NCBI RefSeq assembly: GCF_042887685.1
Contig: NZ_JBHVOS010000026.1
Coordinates: 6,221 to 70,220, forward strand
From: Oerskovia sp042887685
GTDB lineage: Bacteria > Actinomycetota > Actinomycetes > Actinomycetales > Cellulomonadaceae
Length of the DNA stretch: 64,000 nt
Direction: 5' to 3'
The position numbers were made by a program, and so were the translations under genes. The notes beneath the pieces are model-generated. The model ran no database searches. It was not told the origin of the DNA and saw only the letters and a list, made by a program, of their open reading frames with translations. The first letter of the stretch is position 1, and every line of letters begins with the position of its first letter. Shown piece after piece: positions 60,280-64,000 of the stretch.

Positions 60280-60460
60280 CGGTATCTCCTGTTTCTCGGT
60301 GGCGACTGGCTGCCACCGGCTGGATCGAGCTCACCGTGGTGGTGCTGGTACTTCTGGTGCTCTCCGTGCTGTTCTGCCGCGGGGTGGTGCGGTCCGGTGA
60401 CCGGCTCCGGAGCGGGGTGTGCCCGGAGGGGGTGGTCATGACGGTCGTGGTCGTGACATG
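60280..60460. other. ilvB 5' untranslated stretch
   Basis: 180 bases between the leader terminator and the ilvB start. No minus-strand gene is seen. The plus strand here reads as a Val/Leu-rich frame but has no start signals and is treated as chance. Confidence 0.5.
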
Positions 60461-60499
60461 AAAAAACCCCTCGTACCCGGTGAGGGCTGTTCGAGGGGT
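60461..60499 (-). terminator. ilvB leader terminator
   Basis: On the minus strand, ACCCCTCG (60499-60492) pairs with CGAGGGGT (60473-60466) and runs into six U. An inner CCC/GGG pair tightens the loop. It lies 32 bases after the leader stop and 182 before ilvB. Confidence 0.88.
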
Positions 60500-60530
60500 G
60501 AGCGCGCTGACGAGACCTGGGAGCTTGGCC

Positions 60531-60575
60531 TCAGCCGGCGCGCTCAGGAAGTACTACGAGAAGGATCGTCTGCAC
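60531..60575 (-). CDS. ilvB leader peptide (Ile/Leu/Val attenuator ORF)
   Basis: A 14-codon ORF from GTG 60575 reading (M)QTILLVVLPERAG: six of its residues 4-9 are Ile, Leu or Val. It is followed by a U-tailed terminator and ilvB, the known layout of branched-chain attenuators. TGAGCGCGC inside the ORF (60546-60538) can pair with GCGCGCTCA at 60507-60499, just before and touching the terminator stem. A GTG at 60584 in the same frame is an alternative start. Confidence 0.82.
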   Translation of the reverse strand: MQTILLVVLPERAG

Positions 60576-60582
60576 GTTGTGC

Positions 60583-60611
60583 ACACTACGCCCTCGATCG
60601 GGCGATGTCAT
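60583..60611 (-). promoter_or_regulatory. ilvB promoter
   Basis: ATGACA (60611-60606) and TAGTGT (60588-60583) with a 17-base spacer. The -10 ends 7 bases before the leader GTG, so the transcript is probably leaderless. Confidence 0.75.
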
Positions 60612-60616
60612 GCGTC

Positions 60617-60651
60617 GGGCCGGACGTCTCAGGGACTGGGACGTCCGGCCC
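60617..60651. promoter_or_regulatory. 11-bp-arm palindrome just upstream of the ilvB promoter
   Basis: GGGCCGGACGT and ACGTCCGGCCC flank 13 bases, which can extend the stem by three pairs. It begins 6 bases beyond the -35 box. No gene reads into it, so a protein-binding site is more likely than a terminator. Confidence 0.5.
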
Positions 60652-60768
60652 GGCAGCGGTGGCCCGGCCGGGTGCACGGGGGCAACCGGCGAGCCGTCCG
60701 GGTCCGCGACCCGTCCGTCCGGGGCAATCCAGTAGGGCCGGAGCCCCTACACCAGGCACCATGGACCC

Positions 60769-61233
60769 ATGACCACCACGATCGAACGACTGACCGCCGA
60801 CCTCACCACCGCCATGAAGGCCCGCGACGAGTTCGCGAAGAACACCCTGCGCCAGGTCATCGGCGCCGTGCGCACCGCGGAGAAGTCGGGTTCGACCGCG
60901 CACGAGCTCTCGGAGTCCGAGGTCCAGACCGTCCTGGCCGCCGAGGTCAAGAAGCGTCGCGAGAGCGCGCAGATCTACACCGACGCCGCCGCGACCGAGC
61001 GCGCCGACAACGAGACGGCCGAGGCCGACTTCATCGAGGCGTACCTGCCCGCGAGCCTCACCCCGGCGCAGCTCGGCACGCTCGTGGCCGACGCGATCAC
61101 CTCGACCGGCGCCTCCTCCATGAAGGACATGGGCAACGTCATGAAGACGGCCACGGCCGCCGCGGCCGGGATCGGCCGGGTCGACGGCAAGGCGCTGTCG
61201 CAGGCCGTCCGTCAGGCGCTCGGCGCGCTCTGA
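60769..61233 (+). CDS. GatB/YqeY-domain protein
   Basis: 154 residues from ATG 60769. It is a YqeY-type helical protein: TIERLTADLTTAMKARDEFA, LRQVIGAVRTAEKSG, VKKRRESAQIYTDA, ADFIEAYLP and KDMGNVMKTATAAAAG. The domain is related to the tRNA-binding tail of GatB. The function of the stand-alone form is not settled. It is divergent from the ilvB leader. Confidence 0.93.
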   Translation: MTTTIERLTADLTTAMKARDEFAKNTLRQVIGAVRTAEKSGSTAHELSESEVQTVLAAEVKKRRESAQIYTDAAATERADNETAEADFIEAYLPASLTPAQLGTLVADAITSTGASSMKDMGNVMKTATAAAAGIGRVDGKALSQAVRQALGAL

Positions 61234-61304
61234 CCCCTCTCCGCCCCTCCTGCCCGACGGCGCCGCCCGCCCTGGGTGCGCCCGTCGCGGCGGGCTCTCG
61301 GGTG

Positions 61305-61346
61305 CGTCGGGACGAGCGGCCCTGGCGTCGGGACGAGCGGCCCTGG
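61305..61346. repeat. 21-bp direct duplication
   Basis: CGTCGGGACGAGCGGCCCTG plus one G occurs twice head to tail, in the 146-bp gap between convergent genes. No terminator hairpin is clear there. Confidence 0.8.
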
Positions 61347-61379
61347 CATCAGGTCCGCTCTGACAGGTCGCGCAGCGGC

Positions 61380-62042
61380 TCAGTCGCGCGCCTGCCACGT
61401 GCAGATGCACGCCTCGTTGCCCTCGACGTCCGCGAGCACCCAGAACGCCGGGGCGCGGGAGTCGGAGACCAGGTGACCGCCCGCCGCGATGGCCGCGGTG
61501 ACACGCGCCTCGGCCTGGTCGTGCGGGACGGAGACGTCGAGGTGGATGCGGTTGCGCTGGGGCCGCGGTGCGTCCATCTGCTGGAACCAGACCGCCGGGC
61601 CGTAGCCCGCGGGGTCGCCGAGCCCCAGGCCCTCGTCCTCGGACGGCCCGTCGACGTAGCCGAGCACGGCCCGCCAGAAGGGGCGCACGGCGGGCCGGTC
61701 CAGGGCGTCGACCGCGATCTCGACCTCGACCAGCCCGTCGGTCTCGGCCGGGTGCTCGAGCTCCTTGGCGACGAGGGAGATCCGCCGGGCCAGGGTCACG
61801 TCGCGCCGGCTCAGCCCGCCCACGTCGTGCGACGACAGCCGCACGGTGACGGTGGCGTAGCGCAGGTCGACGTCGGGGTGGTGGTTCATGCCCTCGGCGA
61901 GCTCGCCGATCGCGTCGATCAACTCGACCCCGGCCGTGAACGAGTCGGTCCGGAAGCGGGCCTGCGCGGTGCCCAGGACGACGCGCCAGTCCTCCACCCC
62001 GTCGCTGTCGTGGAACTGTCGGGCGGTGATCGCGTCGCTCAT
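61380..62042 (-). CDS. pterin-4a-carbinolamine dehydratase fused to VOC domain
   Basis: 220 residues from ATG 62042. Residues about 1-100 are a PCD/DCoH domain (GVELIDAIGELAEGMNHHPD, DLRYATVTVRLSSHDVGGLS, each 20, with the HHPD catalytic signature). Residues 105-220 are a glyoxalase/VOC half (VDALDRPAVRPFWRAVLGY, NRIHLDVSVPHDQ, FWVLADVEGNEACI). PCD recycles tetrahydropterin after aromatic hydroxylation. The VOC part may bind a metal or related cofactor. No hydroxylase is nearby. Confidence 0.85.
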   Translation of the reverse strand: MSDAITARQFHDSDGVEDWRVVLGTAQARFRTDSFTAGVELIDAIGELAEGMNHHPDVDLRYATVTVRLSSHDVGGLSRRDVTLARRISLVAKELEHPAETDGLVEVEIAVDALDRPAVRPFWRAVLGYVDGPSEDEGLGLGDPAGYGPAVWFQQMDAPRPQRNRIHLDVSVPHDQAEARVTAAIAAGGHLVSDSRAPAFWVLADVEGNEACICTWQARD

Positions 62043-62140
62043 GGCTGCTGCTCCGGTGCGGTTCGGCGCGGACGGTGGGCGTTCCTCGTCCACTATCCCG
62101 CAGCCCGGACCGCGTCGCCAGCACTCGCGACCTCGGGGGC

Positions 62141-62194
62141 CGAGCACGAGGTCGGGGTCGTTCCGTCCGCCGGGACGGCCCGACCCCGTGCTCG
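62141..62194 (-). terminator. hairpin after ilvD
   Basis: 16-bp arms with one mismatch (62141-62156, 62179-62194) and an inner CCGTCC/GGACGG pair, 15 bases beyond the ilvD stop. Confidence 0.65.
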
Positions 62195-62208
62195 ACCGCG
62201 TGCGGTCC

Positions 62209-63909
62209 CTACTCGAGGATCGCACCGCGCGAGGCCGACTGGACGAGCTTGGCGTACTTGGCGAGAACCCCCCGGGTGAACGTCGGGGCGAGTGGTACCC
62301 ACCCTTCGCGGCGGGCCTCGAGCTCGGCCGGGTCGACCAGCAGGTCGAGCGTCTTGCGTGCGACGTCGAGGCGGATCCGGTCGCCGTCGCGCACGAACGC
62401 GACGGGTCCGCCGTCGACGGCCTCGGGCGCCACGTGTCCCACGCACAACCCGGTCGTCCCGCCCGAGAAGCGCCCGTCGGTCAGGAGCAGCACGGTCTTG
62501 CCGAGCCCGGCCCCCTTGATGGCTCCCGTGATCGCGAGCATCTCGCGCATGCCGGGCCCGCCCTTGGGCCCCTCGTACCTGATGACGACGACGTCGCCGT
62601 CCGTGATGGTCCCGTCCTCGAGGGCGTCGAGCGCCGCACGCTCGCGCTCGAACACGCGAGCCGTGCCCTCGAAGACGTCGGAGTCGAAGCCGGCCGACTT
62701 CACGACGGCTCCCTCGGGGGCGAGCGAGCCGCCGAGGATCGTGATGCCGCCGGTGCGGTGGATGGGGTTGTCGAGGGCGCGCAGGATCTTGCCGTCAGGG
62801 TCCGGCGGGTCGATCTCCGCCAGGTTCTCGGCGACGGTCCGGCCCGTGACGGTCAGCGCGTCACCGTGGATCAGGCCCGCGTCGAGCAGCGCCTTCATGA
62901 CCACGGGCACACCGCCGATGCGGTCGACGTCGTTCATCACGTAGCGGCCGAAGGGCTTGAGGTCGCCCAGGTGCGGGACCTTCGCGGCCACGCGATCGAA
63001 GTCGGCCAGGGTCAGGTCGACCTCGGCCTCGTGCGCGATCGCGAGGAGGTGGAGCACCGCGTTGGTCGATCCGCCGAACGCCATGACGACCGCGATGGCG
63101 TTCTCGAACGCCTCCTTGGTCATGATGTCGCGCGCGGTGATGCCGCGGCGCAGCAGCTCGACCACGGCCTCGCCCGAGCGGTGCGCGAAGTTGTCGCGGC
63201 GGCGGTCGGCCGAGGGCGGCGCGGCCGATCCCGGCAGCGACATGCCCATGGCCTCGGCGACCGACGCCATGGTGTTCGCGGTGTACATGCCGCCGCACGC
63301 GCCCTCGCCGGGACAGATCGCGCGTTCGATGCGGTCGAGGTCCTCACGGCTCATGAGCCCGCGGGAGCATGCGCCCACGGCCTCGAACGCGTCGATGAGC
63401 GTGACGTCCTTCTCGGTGCCGTCGGAGAGCTTGACCCAGCCCGGCATGATCGAGCCCGCGTAGAGGAACACGCTCGCGAGGTCGAGGCGCGCGGCGGCCA
63501 TGAGCATGCCGGGGAGCGACTTGTCGCACCCGGCGAGCAGCACCGACCCGTCGAGGCGCTCGGCCTGCATGACCGTCTCGACCGAGTCCGCGATGACGTC
63601 GCGCGACACGAGCGAGAAGTGCATGCCCTCGTGGCCCATCGAGATGCCGTCGGACACCGAGATGGTGCCGAACTGGAGCGGGTACCCGCCGCCCGCGTGC
63701 ACGCCCTCCTTGGCTCCTTGCGCGAGCCGGTCGAGCGACAGGTTGCACGGCGTGATCTCGTTCCACGAGCTCGCGATGCCGATCTGGGGCTTGACCCAGT
63801 CCTCGTCTCCCATGCCGACGGCGCGGAGCATGCCGCGCGAGGCCGTGGCCTCGATGCCGTCGGTCACGGTGCGGGAGCGGGGCTTGATGTCGATGTCGTC
63901 GCTGGCCAT
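62209..63909 (-). CDS. ilvD: dihydroxy-acid dehydratase
   Basis: 566 residues from ATG 63909. The Fe-S cysteines appear in ITPCNLSLD, LLAGCDKSLPGM and GACGGMYTANTM. AFGGSTNAVLHL, TLTVTGRT-like segments and TDGRFSGGTTGLCVGH complete the IlvD/Edd family pattern. It dehydrates dihydroxy acids to the keto acids of Ile and Val synthesis. It is separate from ilvBNC here and is preceded by repeated GAGGTAGACC elements. Confidence 0.96.
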   Translation of the reverse strand: MASDDIDIKPRSRTVTDGIEATASRGMLRAVGMGDEDWVKPQIGIASSWNEITPCNLSLDRLAQGAKEGVHAGGGYPLQFGTISVSDGISMGHEGMHFSLVSRDVIADSVETVMQAERLDGSVLLAGCDKSLPGMLMAAARLDLASVFLYAGSIMPGWVKLSDGTEKDVTLIDAFEAVGACSRGLMSREDLDRIERAICPGEGACGGMYTANTMASVAEAMGMSLPGSAAPPSADRRRDNFAHRSGEAVVELLRRGITARDIMTKEAFENAIAVVMAFGGSTNAVLHLLAIAHEAEVDLTLADFDRVAAKVPHLGDLKPFGRYVMNDVDRIGGVPVVMKALLDAGLIHGDALTVTGRTVAENLAEIDPPDPDGKILRALDNPIHRTGGITILGGSLAPEGAVVKSAGFDSDVFEGTARVFERERAALDALEDGTITDGDVVVIRYEGPKGGPGMREMLAITGAIKGAGLGKTVLLLTDGRFSGGTTGLCVGHVAPEAVDGGPVAFVRDGDRIRLDVARKTLDLLVDPAELEARREGWVPLAPTFTRGVLAKYAKLVQSASRGAILE

Positions 63910-63954
63910 ACCCGAGTATCTCCTTGCACGCCGACGCCTGCCACAAGCCACGAC

Positions 63955-64000
63955 GAGGTAGACCCGTGGCGCCGAGGTAGACCCCCCGGGGGTCTACCTC
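63955..64000. promoter_or_regulatory. repeated and inverted GAGGTAGACC elements before ilvD
   Basis: GAGGTAGACCC at 63955 recurs at 63974. The second copy opens a 27-bp palindrome (GAGGTAGACCCCC, one base, complement) that ends at the window edge. It lies 46-91 bases upstream of ilvD; the array may continue beyond 64000. Confidence 0.6.

Noticed and set aside
57815..60439. Very long minus-strand open frame through ilvB
   Set aside because: Only its 3' end (57815-58339) is the real ilvN. The rest is out of frame with ilvB and reads as Arg/Pro-rich shadow sequence.
60328..60461. Plus-strand Val/Leu-rich small membrane ORF antisense to the ilvB leader
   Set aside because: The hydrophobic run is striking, but the frame has no ribosome site or promoter and continues far back into antisense of ilvB.

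Overview
The window is GC-rich, densely coded DNA with many GTG starts, ATGA/GTGA start-stop overlaps and TANNNT promoter boxes. It also carries a RamB-type regulator beside glyoxylate genes, a citramalate synthase and PknH-like and Abhydrolase_9 proteins. Together these point to an actinomycete, most likely Micrococcales of the Cellulomonas/Oerskovia kind. This is an inference; no rRNA or marker tree was possible. I saw no tRNA, rRNA, CRISPR, IS element or prophage.

Left part (1-15690): a cut PadR regulator, a formylglycine-generating enzyme, a DUF1697 protein, a membrane protein, NhaA, a repeat-stalked HEMAH metallopeptidase-like protein, an Abhydrolase_9 hydrolase, an MFS exporter with its TetR repressor, a second TetR beside a reductase, and methionyl-tRNA synthetase. 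The synthetase is preceded by what looks like a Met-Met leader-peptide attenuator. A RamB-type regulator lies divergent from isocitrate lyase and malate synthase (15868-19198), across a 28-bp palindrome.

Middle part (19334-33703): a minus-strand run with a GDPD-family protein, DUF1353, a 5'-nucleotidase and a zinc-ribbon protein. Next is a nitrite/NO module: a three-part copper nitrite reductase fused to a membrane domain, an NnrS-like membrane protein, a regulator with an Fe-S-type Cys cluster, and a divergent hemerythrin-DUF2249 protein. Two hydrolases, YccF, the YggS-type PLP protein and a PknH_C-like lipoprotein follow.

Peptidoglycan-sugar part (33887-47656): a tightly overlapped minus-strand operon (binding protein, two permeases, NagZ, AnmK, MurQ) and a plus-strand operon (BadF/NagK-type kinase, RpiR/MurR regulator, FAD/Fe-S D-lactate dehydrogenase). 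MurQ releases D-lactate from MurNAc-6-phosphate, so the dehydrogenase would burn the leaving group. A lipoate ligase with a permuted accessory domain sits between the two operons.

Right part (47763-64000): branched-chain amino acid genes cimA, ilvE, leuB, ilvC, ilvN, ilvB and ilvD, all on the minus strand. They are interrupted by a ROK regulator, PIG-L and ASCH proteins, a YqeY protein and a PCD-VOC fusion. cimA and ilvB have leader peptides with codons for the end product, followed by U-tailed terminators. The 671-bp gap at 56025-56695 holds no gene. It carries two opposed 22-bp tandem arrays (13 copies), a 15-bp tandem array and a long inverted repeat. The 22-bp motif and its period recur at 31401-31458.
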